The notes: generated by a model not told the origin, from the sequence alone. A stretch of 64,000 nucleotides of DNA from Pseudomonas promysalinigenes (GCF_014269025.2 NZ_CP077094.1:1178001-1242000); one strand, 5' to 3'. Positions 37,914-48,666 are shown, numbered from the stretch's first letter. A program made the numbers and translations.

Positions 37914-38585
37914 ATGCGCGATTATCAGTGGCTGCACGAGTACTGCCTCAACCGTTTCGGCTCGGCTCAGGCCCTGGAAGCGTTCTTGCCGCAGCCGCGC
38001 ACGCCTGCGCAGCTGCGCGCAATCACTGACGACCGCTATCTGTCGACCCTGGCCCTACGGGTGTTCCGGGCTGGGCTCAAGCACAGCCTGGTCGATGCCA
38101 AGTGGCCTGCGTTCGAGCAAGTGTTTTTTGGCTTCGATCCAGAGAAGGTCGTGCTGATGGGGGCCGAACATCTGGAGCGGCTGATGCAGGACGAGCGCAT
38201 CATCCGCCATCTGGGCAAGCTCAAGAGCGTGCCGCGCAACGCACAGATGATCCTCGATGTGACCAAAGAAAAGGGTAGTTTCGGTGCCTTCGTCGCCGAC
38301 TGGCCAGTGACCGACATCGTCGGCCTGTGGAAGTACTTGGCCAAGCACGGTAACCAGCTGGGTGGGCTTTCGGCGCCGCGTTTCTTGCGTATGGTCGGCA
38401 AGGATACCTTCATCCCCACCGATGACATGGCGGCCGCGCTGATTGCGCAGAAAGTGATCGACAAACAGCCGACCAGCCAGCGTGACCTGGCGCTGGTGCA
38501 ACAGGCGTTCAATCAATGGCACCAAGAGAGCGGCCGGCCGCTGTGCCAGTTGTCGGTGATGCTGGCGCATACCGTCAACCATTGA
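37914..38585 (+). CDS. DNA-3-methyladenine glycosylase I family (Tag-like)
   Basis: A 223-residue protein of the Tag fold. Features: DYQWLHEYC at the start, AGLKHSLVDAKWPAFEQVFFGFDPEKV in the glycosylase core, and IIRHLGKLKSVPRNAQMI, the helix-hairpin-like DNA-binding region. It would excise 3-methyladenine in base-excision repair. It differs from E. coli Tag, which has a zinc-binding N- and C-terminus, and belongs to the longer pseudomonad relatives; the substrate is therefore less certain. It follows ttcA by four bases. Confidence 0.8.
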   Translation: MRDYQWLHEYCLNRFGSAQALEAFLPQPRTPAQLRAITDDRYLSTLALRVFRAGLKHSLVDAKWPAFEQVFFGFDPEKVVLMGAEHLERLMQDERIIRHLGKLKSVPRNAQMILDVTKEKGSFGAFVADWPVTDIVGLWKYLAKHGNQLGGLSAPRFLRMVGKDTFIPTDDMAAALIAQKVIDKQPTSQRDLALVQQAFNQWHQESGRPLCQLSVMLAHTVNH

Positions 38586-38599
38586 GGCCTGCTCTGGCC

Positions 38600-38625
38600 G
38601 CTTCACGGGTAACCCCGTTCCCACT
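38600..38625. repeat. degenerate single REP element
   Basis: CTTCACGGGTAACCCCGTTCCCAC resembles one arm of the P. putida REP. It lies in the 170-base space between two converging genes; nothing else was recognised there. Confidence 0.5.
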
Positions 38626-38755
38626 AGGGCTGAGGATGTTGTGAGCTGATCGCCAGCCCATTGGAGCAACAGTTTTGCTCACTTTCGGCATGTTGCGCTG
38701 CGAAGGGCCGGGCACAGGTACACAAAGCCGCGCCTAGAAACCACCCACAAAGCGA

Positions 38756-40117
<1,362 letters not shown>

Positions 40118-40202
40118 GTCGGGTCGCATCCAGCTGGGTGTGGCGGCTATTCTAACCGCAGCGACTGACCTATTTGCTTGAAACTTCGAGAAGGATTGAC
40201 CC

Positions 40203-40667
40203 ATGGCAAAGCGTCTGGCAGCAGTACTGGCCATCACCGCAAGCTTGTTGCTCGGTGGTTGCGGTGCCGATTACGGCGTGGACCAAGATGGCAAGACGGT
40301 AAAAGCCCAGCAGATCGACGGGCACTGGGTGGTACTCAATTATTGGGCCGAATGGTGTGGCCCTTGTCGCACCGAAGTGCCGGAGCTGAATCAGGCAGCC
40401 AAGCAGTGGGCGGCCGACGGCATCAAGGTGGTGGGGGTGAATTTCGATGGCCTGCAAGGTGCTGAGCTCAAGGAGGCAGCGCAGGCCCTGGGTATCGATT
40501 TCACGGTGCTGGCCCAGGACCCGGCCGAGCGCTATGACCTGCCGCGCAGCGAGGCACTGCCAGTCACCTACATCATCGACGACAAGGGCAAAGTGCGTGA
40601 GCAGTTGCTGGGCGAGCAGACCCTGGAAGGGCTGCAGGCGAAGATCAAAGCCCTCAAAGGCGCGTGA
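40203..40667 (+). CDS. TlpA-like thioredoxin-fold lipoprotein
   Basis: A 154-residue protein with a lipoprotein signal (ASLLLGGCGADY, lipid on cysteine 20) and a thioredoxin active site WCGPC in YWAEWCGPCRTEVP, plus the cis-proline in EALPVTYII. It should be anchored to a membrane facing the periplasm and act as a thiol-disulfide reductant. It is divergent from arsC. The natural partner is unknown. Confidence 0.88.
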   Translation: MAKRLAAVLAITASLLLGGCGADYGVDQDGKTVKAQQIDGHWVVLNYWAEWCGPCRTEVPELNQAAKQWAADGIKVVGVNFDGLQGAELKEAAQALGIDFTVLAQDPAERYDLPRSEALPVTYIIDDKGKVREQLLGEQTLEGLQAKIKALKGA

Positions 40668-40673
40668 TCGATG

Positions 40674-40692
40674 AGGGCCGCACAGCGGCCCT
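40674..40692. terminator. hairpin between converging genes
   Basis: AGGGCCGC (40674-40681) pairs with GCGGCCCT (40685-40692) around ACA. It separates the TlpA-like and META-domain genes; a short T-run (GTTTT) follows on the plus strand. Confidence 0.55.
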
Positions 40693-40700
40693 GTGAGTTT

Positions 40701-41105
40701 TCAGCCTTCCTCGGGCCAGAAGCGCAGCGGCTTGCCCTCGGCCGGCCAGAAGCGCATTTGTTCGATGGGCGATACATCCCAACGCTGGACGCTCTCCAAG
40801 GCCTGCAGGAACTGTTTTTCCTGCTCCATCAAAGCAGGCGCACAAAGCTTGCGGGTCTTGCCTACCTTGCCGAAGCTCAAGTGCTTACCGTCCAGTGTGT
40901 ACGGGGCAAACCAATGGTTGCAGCCGGCGTTACCGTAGGCGCGGCCATCGCTGGCCAAGGTCAGGGTGAGGTGGCTGTAGTCGATCAGCGGGCGCTCGCC
41001 GATCCACTCCAGTACATAGCTGCGGTCTTGCTGTAGCCGGTTGGGTTCATTGGCGCAGCCGAGCAGGCCGATGGCTACCAGTGCGCCCGTCAGCAGATGC
41101 TTCAC
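40701..41105 (-). CDS. META-domain lipoprotein
   Basis: A 134-residue protein with a lipobox (GLLGCANEPN) and a META domain marked by DGRAYGNAGCNHWFAPYTLDG. META domains occur in HslJ-type heat-shock and envelope proteins of unclear function. The start is a GTG that overlaps the stop of the preceding gene as GTGA, so the pair is coupled. No other features. Confidence 0.75.
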   Translation of the reverse strand: MKHLLTGALVAIGLLGCANEPNRLQQDRSYVLEWIGERPLIDYSHLTLTLASDGRAYGNAGCNHWFAPYTLDGKHLSFGKVGKTRKLCAPALMEQEKQFLQALESVQRWDVSPIEQMRFWPAEGKPLRFWPEEG

Positions 41106-41539
41106 TCGGCGCTCTCCTGGCAACGCGGGCACAGGTGCTTGTCGCCACGGCTCGCCCAGCCCAGTTCTGCGACACGGGCACTGGCAGCTGGCTGCCGGGC
41201 AGCTTTGCCAAGTTTTGCATCGACGGCGAACTCGAAGTCCAGTACAGCGTCGCAGCTGTCGCACTCGACCTTCCAGGTGAGTATTTCCAACTCGTTGAAC
41301 ACCGGGCCGCTGGCTACAGCAACCCATTGCCCGCGAGGGTTGATCAGGTGGCGCACGCTTTCAACGGTCAGGCGCATGGCCAGGTCCTTGCTGCCCTTGA
41401 GGGTGACGATCAGGACATCGCCTTTGTGCATCGAGCCGCCATTGCCAGTCACCTGATAACGGCCGGGCAGCAAGGCGCGGCATTCGATCAAGGTGTGTTG
41501 CGGGTTGAAAAGGGTATAGCGGAAATCGTGTTCGACCAT
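41102..41539 (-). CDS. uncharacterised protein with a probable zinc-ribbon
   Basis: A 145-residue cytoplasmic protein I cannot place in a named family. Two CxxC pairs, CDSCD near residue 97 and CPRCQ near the C-terminus, suggest a zinc ribbon. The N-terminal half (HDFRYTLFNPQHTLIECRALLPGRYQ and KGDVLIVTLKGSKDLAMRL) resembles a small beta-domain. GGAGG precedes the ATG of MVEHDF. It is translationally coupled to the META lipoprotein and lies 31 bases after ldhA. Confidence 0.65.
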   Translation of the reverse strand: MVEHDFRYTLFNPQHTLIECRALLPGRYQVTGNGGSMHKGDVLIVTLKGSKDLAMRLTVESVRHLINPRGQWVAVASGPVFNELEILTWKVECDSCDAVLDFEFAVDAKLGKAARQPAASARVAELGWASRGDKHLCPRCQESAE

Positions 41540-41570
41540 GGGTCCTCCAGAAATGCCGCGTATCCTAGCA

Positions 41571-42560
41571 TCAACCACTGACCACATTCTGCGGATTGCC
41601 AGCCGCCCAGCGGATGATGTTGTCCAGCGTGGTACTGGCGATACCGTCCAGTGCCTCGCGGGTCAGAAAAGCCTGGTGGGCGGTCACGATCACATTGGGG
41701 AAGGTCAGCAGCCGTGCCAGCACATCATCCTGCAGTGGCATGTCGGAGCGGTCTTCGAAGAACAGTTGCGCCTCCTCTTCATAGACGTCCAGGCCCAGGT
41801 AGCCAAGCTGGCCGCTTTTGAGGGCGTCGATCAACGCCGGGGTGTCGACCAGTGCGCCACGGCCAGTGTTGATCAGCATCGCACCGGGTTGCAGCAGGCT
41901 TAGGCTCTGGGCGTTTATCAAATGCCGGGTGTGCTCGGTCAGCGGGCAGTGCAGGCTGATGATCCGAGCTCCGCGCAGCAGTTCGGGCAGCTCCAGATAG
42001 CGGGCGCCGAGGGCCAACAACTCAGGGTTGGGGGAGGGGTCGTATGCCAGCAATTGGCAGCCGAAACCGGCCATGATGCGCGCGAACGCAGCGCCGATCT
42101 GGCCGCTGCCAACCACGCCGACGGTCTTGCCATGCAGGTCGAAGCCGGTCAGCCCATGCAGGCTGAAGTCGCCTTCGCGGGTGCGGTTGTAGGCGCGGTG
42201 CAGCCTGCGGTTAAGCGCCAGAATCAGGGCCACGGCGTGCTCGGCTACTGCATGGGGTGAATAGGCCGGAACGCGTACGATGCCCAGGCCAAGGCGCTGC
42301 GCGGCAGGCAGGTCTACGTGGTTGTAGCCGGCCGAACGCAGGGCAATCAACCGCGTGCCGCCAGCGGCCAGGCGCTGCAACACCTGAGCGTCGAGTTCAT
42401 CGTTGATGAATGCGCAGACCACCTCGAAGCCACTTGCCAGAGTAGCGGTGTCCAGGGTCAGGCGGGCGGGCTGATAGTGCAGGTCCAGGGCGCTGCCGCT
42501 GGCGGCCCGGGTAAAGCTTTCCTGGTCGTAGTGTTGGCTACTGAACAACAGCACGCGCAT
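41571..42560 (-). CDS. ldhA: D-2-hydroxyacid dehydrogenase, D-lactate dehydrogenase type
   Basis: A 329-residue NAD-dependent dehydrogenase. The nucleotide fold is GVVGSGQIGAAFARI, catalytic arginine in ALRSAGYNHVD, and the catalytic histidine in VTAHQAFLTREAL; SLHCPLTEHTRHLI and NTGRGALVDTPALI are family signatures. Similarity is closest to fermentative D-lactate dehydrogenases. In P. aeruginosa ldhA also lies next to gacS. GGAGG precedes the ATG. It lies 35 bases after gacS on the same strand. Confidence 0.9.
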   Translation of the reverse strand: MRVLLFSSQHYDQESFTRAASGSALDLHYQPARLTLDTATLASGFEVVCAFINDELDAQVLQRLAAGGTRLIALRSAGYNHVDLPAAQRLGLGIVRVPAYSPHAVAEHAVALILALNRRLHRAYNRTREGDFSLHGLTGFDLHGKTVGVVGSGQIGAAFARIMAGFGCQLLAYDPSPNPELLALGARYLELPELLRGARIISLHCPLTEHTRHLINAQSLSLLQPGAMLINTGRGALVDTPALIDALKSGQLGYLGLDVYEEEAQLFFEDRSDMPLQDDVLARLLTFPNVIVTAHQAFLTREALDGIASTTLDNIIRWAAGNPQNVVSG

Positions 42561-42595
42561 GGCATACCTCCGTTAGTGCAATGGCAACCGCCCGG

Positions 42596-45346
42596 CTACA
42601 GGGCCTGTGCTGCGAGGCGGCCGATCGCCGCATCCAGCTCATCCAGCGCCTGCAGTGCCTGGGGGCTGCCCTGTTTGAGCAAGGTTTCGCTGCGCTGGCA
42701 GGCCGCACGCAACTGGGGTACGCCGCAATAGCGCGAAGCGCCGTTGAGCCTGTGCACCTGCTCGATCAGCGTCGTGCTATCGCGCGCCTCGCGGGCAGAA
42801 CGGATTGCCAGGCGGTCACTTTCCAGCGATGCCAGCAGCATCGCCAACATGTCGGCTGCCAGGTCGGACTTACCAGCGGCCAGGCGCAGACCCTCGTCCG
42901 GGTCCAGTACCGGCAGCTCGCGGCTTTCACCCTGCTGTTCGTTTGTGAGCTCCTGTGCCGAGGTGCCAAGGCTCAAGCCGGCCCACTTCATCACCACCTG
43001 GGCCAGTTGTCGCTCGCTGATCGGTTTGGTCAGGTAGTCGTCCATGCCACTGTGCAACAAAGCGCGCTTTTCGTTGGCCATGGCATGGGCGGTCAGGGCA
43101 ACGATCGGCAGCGGGCTGCCGCTTTGGGTCTTTTCCCAGAGGCGGATCTGCTCGGTACAGGCGCGCCCGTCCATGCCTGGCATCTGCACGTCCATGAACA
43201 CCAGGTCGAACGGCTCGGCCTGTACCGCTTGCACTGCGGCATAGCCGTTGTCCACCGCGACCACTTGCGCGCCCAGGTCTTCAAGTAGCGTCTGCACCAG
43301 TAGCAGGTTGGCGGCATTGTCGTCGACGCACAGGATCTTCGCCCTGCGCTGGCCGCCGCTGGCCAGCCCCGGCTCGGCCAGTGGCCGGCGCGGCTGCACC
43401 AGCTCCAGCAGCAGGCGGCGCAACTTGCGCGTGCAGGTCGGCTTGGTCAACAACTGCCCATGGCCATTGGGCAGGTAGGGGTGGTAAAGCCCCTGCTCGG
43501 TGGTTGGGCACAACACCACGCACTGGCACTGCAAGCGCTCCAGTTGCTGGTTGTACCGGCCGAGCTGCTCCGGCGACAGGCTGCCGAGGTTAGCGCCGAG
43601 CACCGCGAATTCGAATGGCATGCCCGCCTGCATGCCTGCCTGCACCGCTTCGAGCAATTGGTCGTAGGACGCGAACAGGCTGACGCTCAGGCCACAATCT
43701 TCCAGTTGGTGCTGCAGGGCCTGGCGCGCCAGTTCATGGCCGTCGACGATTGCCGCCCTGCGCCCGAGCAACGGTTGCAGCGGTTGCTGCTCTATGTCGT
43801 CATGGGCCTTGGGCAGGCTCAGGCTGATCCAGAACTGCGAGCCTTCCCCAGGCGTGCTGTCGACGCCGATTTCACCGCCCATTTGTTCGATCAGGCGCTT
43901 GGAGATCACCAGCCCCAGGCCGGTACCACCGGGCTGACGGGCCAGCGAGTTGTCAGCCTGGCTGAATGCCTGGAACAACGTGCGCACATCCTGCGGCGAC
44001 AGGCCGATGCCAGTGTCTTGAACGCTGATGCGCAACTGGGCGCTGTCTTCATGCTCGTCTTCGAGCATGGCCCGGACCACGATGGTGCCTTCGCGGGTGA
44101 ATTTGATCGCGTTGCTAACCAAGTTGGTGAGTATCTGCTTGAGCCGCAACGGGTCGCCGATCAATGACGAGGGGGTATCGCGGTAGATCAGGCTGAGCAG
44201 TTCCAGCTGTTTGGCATGGGCGGCGGGGGCCAGGATGGTCAGGGTGTCCTGGACCAGGTCGCGCAGGTTGAACGGGATGCTGTCGAGCACCAGTTTGCCG
44301 GCCTCGATCTTGGAGAAGTCGAGGATCTCGTTGATGATGCCCAGCAGGTTGTCGGCAGATTTCTCGATGGTGCCCAGGTAGTCCAGTTGCCGCGGCGTCA
44401 TTTCGCTTTTCTGCAGCAGGTGGGTGAAGCCAAGAATGCCATTGAGCGGTGTGCGGATTTCATGGCTCATGTTGGCCAGGAACTCCGACTTGATGCGGCT
44501 GGCTTCCAGGGCCTCTTTGCGTGCCATGTCCAGCTCGATGTTCTGGATCTCGATGGTTTCCAGGTTTTGGCGAACATCCTCGGTCGCCTGGTCGATGCTG
44601 TGCTGCAACTCTTCGTGTGCCCCGTGCAGCGTCTCGGCCATGCGGTTGATGCCGCGGGCCAGCTCGTCCAGTTCATGGCTGCCCATGGCCGGCAGGCGTT
44701 CGTCCAGGTGGCCGTCCTTGAGCTGGTTGACCGCATGCTTGATGCGTGCGATCGGGTCATTGATGGTGCGGCTCATGCGCATCGCCAACAGGCCACTGAG
44801 GGCCAGGCAGGCAAGGATCAGCAGCACGCTGGTGAACAGGTTGCGGTAGCCGCGCAGCAACATACCGTCGTGGGACAGTTCGATTTCCACCCAACCCAGC
44901 AACCGCTCGGCCTCGTCGGGCACGGCATCGGTCGCCAAGTCGCGGTGGTGGCCGAATACCGGCATCAGGTAGCGGGTTGCATCATTGCCGGTGCGTTGCA
45001 GCAGCTGTGTACCGGTTCCGCCGCTGGGGGGCAGGTTGATCATGCTTGGGCCGGCGTGGGCCAAGCGGCTGCGATCAGGCGCCAGAAAAGCCACTGCGCG
45101 CACGTCGGCCTGCTCCAGGGTCTGCGCGGCAATGCGCTCAAGTTGGGCCGGTGTGTGGCGTGCCAGGGCCGGTGCGGCCAGCGGTGCCAATTGCTCGGCA
45201 AGCAGCTTGCCGCGCTGCATCAGTTGCGTGCGCAATTGGTCTTGCTGCAGCCAGGTGAAATAGCTACCCAGCACCAGTGCCATCAGGCTGGCCGGCAGCA
45301 GCGCCAACAGCAGCACCCGGCTTCTGATTCCCAAACGATCGAGCAC
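42596..45346 (-). CDS. gacS: hybrid sensor kinase GacS
   Basis: A 916-residue hybrid kinase at the top of the Gac/Rsm cascade that controls secondary metabolites, exoproducts and biofilm. Two membrane helices flank a periplasmic domain, then HAMP. The transmitter histidine is H295 in MSHEIRTPLNG, with NLVSNAIKF and GTGLGLVISKRL in the ATPase. A receiver follows with D719 in VFMDVQMPGMDG, and an Hpt domain with H865 in EQVHRLNGASRYCG. The start is GTG (VLDRLGIRSRVLLLALLP), with AGGAGG five bases upstream. It diverges from the PirRS-like pair. Confidence 0.95.
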   Translation of the reverse strand: MLDRLGIRSRVLLLALLPASLMALVLGSYFTWLQQDQLRTQLMQRGKLLAEQLAPLAAPALARHTPAQLERIAAQTLEQADVRAVAFLAPDRSRLAHAGPSMINLPPSGGTGTQLLQRTGNDATRYLMPVFGHHRDLATDAVPDEAERLLGWVEIELSHDGMLLRGYRNLFTSVLLILACLALSGLLAMRMSRTINDPIARIKHAVNQLKDGHLDERLPAMGSHELDELARGINRMAETLHGAHEELQHSIDQATEDVRQNLETIEIQNIELDMARKEALEASRIKSEFLANMSHEIRTPLNGILGFTHLLQKSEMTPRQLDYLGTIEKSADNLLGIINEILDFSKIEAGKLVLDSIPFNLRDLVQDTLTILAPAAHAKQLELLSLIYRDTPSSLIGDPLRLKQILTNLVSNAIKFTREGTIVVRAMLEDEHEDSAQLRISVQDTGIGLSPQDVRTLFQAFSQADNSLARQPGGTGLGLVISKRLIEQMGGEIGVDSTPGEGSQFWISLSLPKAHDDIEQQPLQPLLGRRAAIVDGHELARQALQHQLEDCGLSVSLFASYDQLLEAVQAGMQAGMPFEFAVLGANLGSLSPEQLGRYNQQLERLQCQCVVLCPTTEQGLYHPYLPNGHGQLLTKPTCTRKLRRLLLELVQPRRPLAEPGLASGGQRRAKILCVDDNAANLLLVQTLLEDLGAQVVAVDNGYAAVQAVQAEPFDLVFMDVQMPGMDGRACTEQIRLWEKTQSGSPLPIVALTAHAMANEKRALLHSGMDDYLTKPISERQLAQVVMKWAGLSLGTSAQELTNEQQGESRELPVLDPDEGLRLAAGKSDLAADMLAMLLASLESDRLAIRSAREARDSTTLIEQVHRLNGASRYCGVPQLRAACQRSETLLKQGSPQALQALDELDAAIGRLAAQAL

Positions 45347-45478
45347 AGTCGCCTCCTGTGATGTGCCTGCGCCGTCGTCGCTGCGACGGGACAAAGCGGA
45401 AAGTTACTCCGCTGGCTGCCCTAATGCACCTTTTCAATTTCTTTTCATTGCCCTGCCGAGGCGCTTGTCGCTGGGCAG

Positions 45479-45507
45479 TTGCCTGGCGAGTAGGCATACA
45501 CAATAAT
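45479..45507 (+). promoter_or_regulatory. predicted sigma-70 promoter of the PirRS-like pair
   Basis: TTGCCT (45479-45484), a 17-base spacer and AATAAT (45502-45507) give a plausible promoter 30 bases before the start codon. Confidence 0.4.
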
Positions 45508-45537
45508 CCAGCAATTGAGAATTTATGGCAGTTGCTA

Positions 45538-46254
45538 ATGAATCCTGTAACTAATTGCGTTTCCCGCATCCTCGCCATCGAAGACGATCCGGTGCTGGGG
45601 GGGTACCTGCACGACGCGTTACAGCGAGGTGGCTTTCAGGTCACTTGGTGCCGCGATGGGCTTGAAGGGCTGGAAGCGGCAAAGCGGCAGTCCTTCGACG
45701 TGGTGTTGATGGACATCCTGCTGCCAGGCCTCAACGGCCTGGATGCCCTTGCCCGGTTGCGCCATAGCCATGCCACCCCGGTGATCCTCATGTCGGCGCT
45801 GGGTGCCGAGGCGGATCGTATCAGCGGGTTTCAGCGCGGTGCCGACGACTACCTGCCCAAGCCCTTCAGCATGGCCGAACTGCAGGTGCGAATAGAGGCG
45901 ATCCTGCGCCGGGTTGCCCTCGAGCGCCGGCATCAGCCGCCTTTGCAAGCCGACGATGGCACGTTGCAGTTCGACGAATCCCTGAGTGACGTCAGCTTGG
46001 CAGGGCAGCCGGCTGGCCTGACCCCTAGCGAATATCGCCTGTTCGATATGCTTTACCGCAATCGCGATGAAGTGCTCAGCAAGCCCTTTCTTTATCAGCA
46101 CGTGCTCCAGCGCGGCTATTCGCGTCATGACCGCAGCCTGGACATGCACGTCAGCCAGATACGCCGCAAGCTTAAGGGCATCGGTTACCACGAGCGGCAG
46201 GTCCGCACGGTATGGGGCAAAGGCTACGTACTGAGCGCCGGCGAGGCGGACTGA
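45538..46254 (+). CDS. OmpR-family response regulator (PirR-like)
   Basis: A 238-residue regulator. Receiver: E/D pocket in AIEDDPVLGG, phosphoacceptor D59 in VVLMDILLPG, and lysine in LPKPFSMAEL. The winged helix domain includes GLTPSEYRLFDMLY and SLDMHVSQIRRKL. In P. aeruginosa PirR-PirS lie between gacS and cysM and control the enterobactin receptor PirA; the position here is the same, but no receptor gene follows. The ATG of MNPVTNCV has a poor ribosome site, so the start is uncertain. Confidence 0.85.
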   Translation: MNPVTNCVSRILAIEDDPVLGGYLHDALQRGGFQVTWCRDGLEGLEAAKRQSFDVVLMDILLPGLNGLDALARLRHSHATPVILMSALGAEADRISGFQRGADDYLPKPFSMAELQVRIEAILRRVALERRHQPPLQADDGTLQFDESLSDVSLAGQPAGLTPSEYRLFDMLYRNRDEVLSKPFLYQHVLQRGYSRHDRSLDMHVSQIRRKLKGIGYHERQVRTVWGKGYVLSAGEAD

Positions 46255-46256
46255 AG

Positions 46257-47606
46257 ATGCTCGATCGCCATTCGTTGTTCTGGAGGCTGGCCATTTTGCT
46301 GGTGGGCTTCTGCCTGTTGATGATCGGCCTTAGCTACAGCTGGGGCCGGCATATGGAAACCCGCAACGCATTTCTCGACGAGCCGGCACGCCAGGTGCTG
46401 CGCGGCTATGCCAGCGAGGCTGAGCAGGCGTGGCGCGGCGGTGGGCGCGAAGGCCTGGACCGATGGGTCAGTGCAATGCATCAGCGTGAGCACGGCTGGA
46501 TCGGCGTGCTCGACCTCAACCTCAAACCGCTCAACAGCGCAGCCCCAGGGCCCGAGGTGATGCAGCGGCTGACCCGCTTGCGCGGCGTCGACTGGCCCAT
46601 GAGCCGGCGCAGCACTGAGCAGCCGTGGTTGCGCATACCGTTTCCCGGCGCGCCGCAGCAAGGCATGCTGGTGATGGAGCTGCCCACCCGGCTCAACCCC
46701 GGCCAGTACCGCCTGGCCTGGCAGATCGTCACCAACGGCATCATCCCCGGTGTGTTTACCTTGCTGCTGTGCGTGGGGCTTTACCGGATGTTGATCGTGC
46801 CCCTCAACCAGTTGCGCGAGCAGGCCTCTGCTTGGCGCGCCGATCAACTCAACGCCCGCCTGGACTCGCGTCTGATCGCCCGGCATGACGAACTGGGGGA
46901 GCTGGCGCGCGCTTTCGACCAGATGGCCGAGCGACTGCAGGATACCGTGGCCATGCAGCAACAGCTGCTGCGTGATCTGTCCCATGAAATGCGCACGCCA
47001 TTAAGCCGCTTGCGAGTGGCTTGCGACGGCGAGACCGACCTGGTGCGCCTGCGTGAACGCCTGGTGCGCGAGGTGGGCTGCATGCAGCAGTTGGTGGAGG
47101 ACACACTGCAATTGGCCTGGCAGGATGCCGAGCGGACACCGATGAACCTTGAACCTATCCAGGTACAAGCGCTATGGGACCTGCTGGCAGAGAATGCTCG
47201 CTACGAAAGCGGTTGGGCCCCTGAACGCCTGCGCTGCGACTTGCCAGCTGATTGTTGGGTACAAGGCAACCTCAACTACTTGGCCCAGGCGTTGGAGAAC
47301 CTGTTGCGCAACGCCATTCGTCATTCGCCTGACAACGGTGTGGTGCGCCTGGGCGGCCAGCGTGAGGGCGGCTACTGGCGTTTATGGCTGCAGGACGAGG
47401 GCGCAGGTGTCGCCGATGTAGACCTGGAGCGGATCTTCGCACCGTTCTCCCGGCTCGAAGGCTCACGACCCGGGGATGGCGGTTTTGGCCTGGGCCTGAG
47501 CATTGCCCGCAGTGCCATCCAGCGTCAGGGCGGCACGCTTTGGGCAGAGAATGCGATCCAAGGCTTGCGCTTGTGCATGCGGCTGCCGGTCAACCCGCCA
47601 GCCTGA
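46257..47606 (+). CDS. sensor histidine kinase (PirS-like)
   Basis: A 449-residue inner-membrane kinase. Helix 1 is about residues 8-26, a short periplasmic loop of about 135 residues follows, and helix 2 lies near 160-182 (ITNGIIPGVFTLLLCVGLYR). HAMP, phosphoacceptor H243 in DLSHEMRTPLSR, and ATPase motifs ALENLLRNAIRHS, QDEGAGV and GFGLGLSIARS are present. It lies two bases after its regulator gene. By position it is the PirS homologue; the signal is not known to me. Confidence 0.86.
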   Translation: MLDRHSLFWRLAILLVGFCLLMIGLSYSWGRHMETRNAFLDEPARQVLRGYASEAEQAWRGGGREGLDRWVSAMHQREHGWIGVLDLNLKPLNSAAPGPEVMQRLTRLRGVDWPMSRRSTEQPWLRIPFPGAPQQGMLVMELPTRLNPGQYRLAWQIVTNGIIPGVFTLLLCVGLYRMLIVPLNQLREQASAWRADQLNARLDSRLIARHDELGELARAFDQMAERLQDTVAMQQQLLRDLSHEMRTPLSRLRVACDGETDLVRLRERLVREVGCMQQLVEDTLQLAWQDAERTPMNLEPIQVQALWDLLAENARYESGWAPERLRCDLPADCWVQGNLNYLAQALENLLRNAIRHSPDNGVVRLGGQREGGYWRLWLQDEGAGVADVDLERIFAPFSRLEGSRPGDGGFGLGLSIARSAIQRQGGTLWAENAIQGLRLCMRLPVNPPA

Positions 47607-47766
47607 GGGGGAGCAAGGGTGGTTGATAAGGGTACCAGCGCTGCGGGCGCACAGGGATTTGGCCGCTTATAGCGGTTGGCTATAGTCACCGCAGATTGCG
47701 TGATATGGCCGGGAAGGGTTTGCCGGTATGATAGTCGCCCCTGCCGTCCGGATTGTGAAATACACC

Positions 47767-48666
47767 ATGACCTTGCAGTACCCAACCATCGCCGATTGCG
47801 TCGGCAATACGCCTCTGGTTCGCCTGCAGCGCATCGCTGGGCAAACCAGCAATACCCTTCTGCTCAAGCTTGAAGGTAACAATCCTGCCGGCTCGGTCAA
47901 GGACCGCCCGGCGCTGTCGATGATCACCCGCGCCGAACTGCGCGGCCAGATCAAACCAGGCGACACCCTGATCGAAGCCACCTCTGGCAACACCGGCATC
48001 GCTCTGGCGATGGCCGCGGCGATCAAGGGTTACAAGATGATCCTGATCATGCCTGACAACTCCACCGCTGAACGCAAGGCAGCGATGACCGCCTACGGCG
48101 CCGAGCTGATTCTGGTGACCAAGGAAGAGGGCATGGAGGGTGCTCGCGATCTGGCCGAAAGGCTGCAGGCCGAGGGCCGCGGTTTGGTTCTTGACCAGTT
48201 CGCCAATGGTGACAACCCCATCGCCCACTACAACAGCACCGGCCCGGAGATCTGGCAGCAGACTCATGGCAGCGTCACCCATTTCATCAGCTCGATGGGC
48301 ACCACTGGCACCATCATGGGCTGCTCGCAGTACCTCAAAGAGCAGAACCCCAACGTGCAGATCGTCGGCCTGCAGCCGATGGAAGGCTCGGCCATCCCCG
48401 GTATCCGCCGTTGGCCCGAGGAGTACCTGCCGAAGATTTTCGATGCCACCCGTGTCGACCGGGTTATGGACATGTCGCAGCAGGAGGCCGAAGACACAAC
48501 CCGCCGCCTGGCGCGCGAAGAGGGCATTTTCTGTGGCGTGTCCTCAGGTGGTGCGGTAGCCGCCATGCTGCGCCTGTCCCGCGAGGTGGAAAACGCCGTG
48601 ATGGTCGCGATCATCTGCGACCGCGGCGACCGTTACCTGTCCACCGGCCTGTTCGACCCAAGTTAA
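47767..48666 (+). CDS. cysM: cysteine synthase B (O-acetylserine sulfhydrylase)
   Basis: A 299-residue PLP enzyme making cysteine from O-acetylserine and sulfide or thiosulfate. The PLP lysine is K45 in NPAGSVKDRPAL, the pyrophosphate loop ATSGNTGIALAM, and SSMGTTGTIMG is the substrate side. The CysM-specific tail segment is KIFDATRVDRV. The length fits CysM. The start is the ATG of MTLQYPT. It abuts rlmD without a gap (TAA then ATG). Confidence 0.95.
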   Translation: MTLQYPTIADCVGNTPLVRLQRIAGQTSNTLLLKLEGNNPAGSVKDRPALSMITRAELRGQIKPGDTLIEATSGNTGIALAMAAAIKGYKMILIMPDNSTAERKAAMTAYGAELILVTKEEGMEGARDLAERLQAEGRGLVLDQFANGDNPIAHYNSTGPEIWQQTHGSVTHFISSMGTTGTIMGCSQYLKEQNPNVQIVGLQPMEGSAIPGIRRWPEEYLPKIFDATRVDRVMDMSQQEAEDTTRRLAREEGIFCGVSSGGAVAAMLRLSREVENAVMVAIICDRGDRYLSTGLFDPS

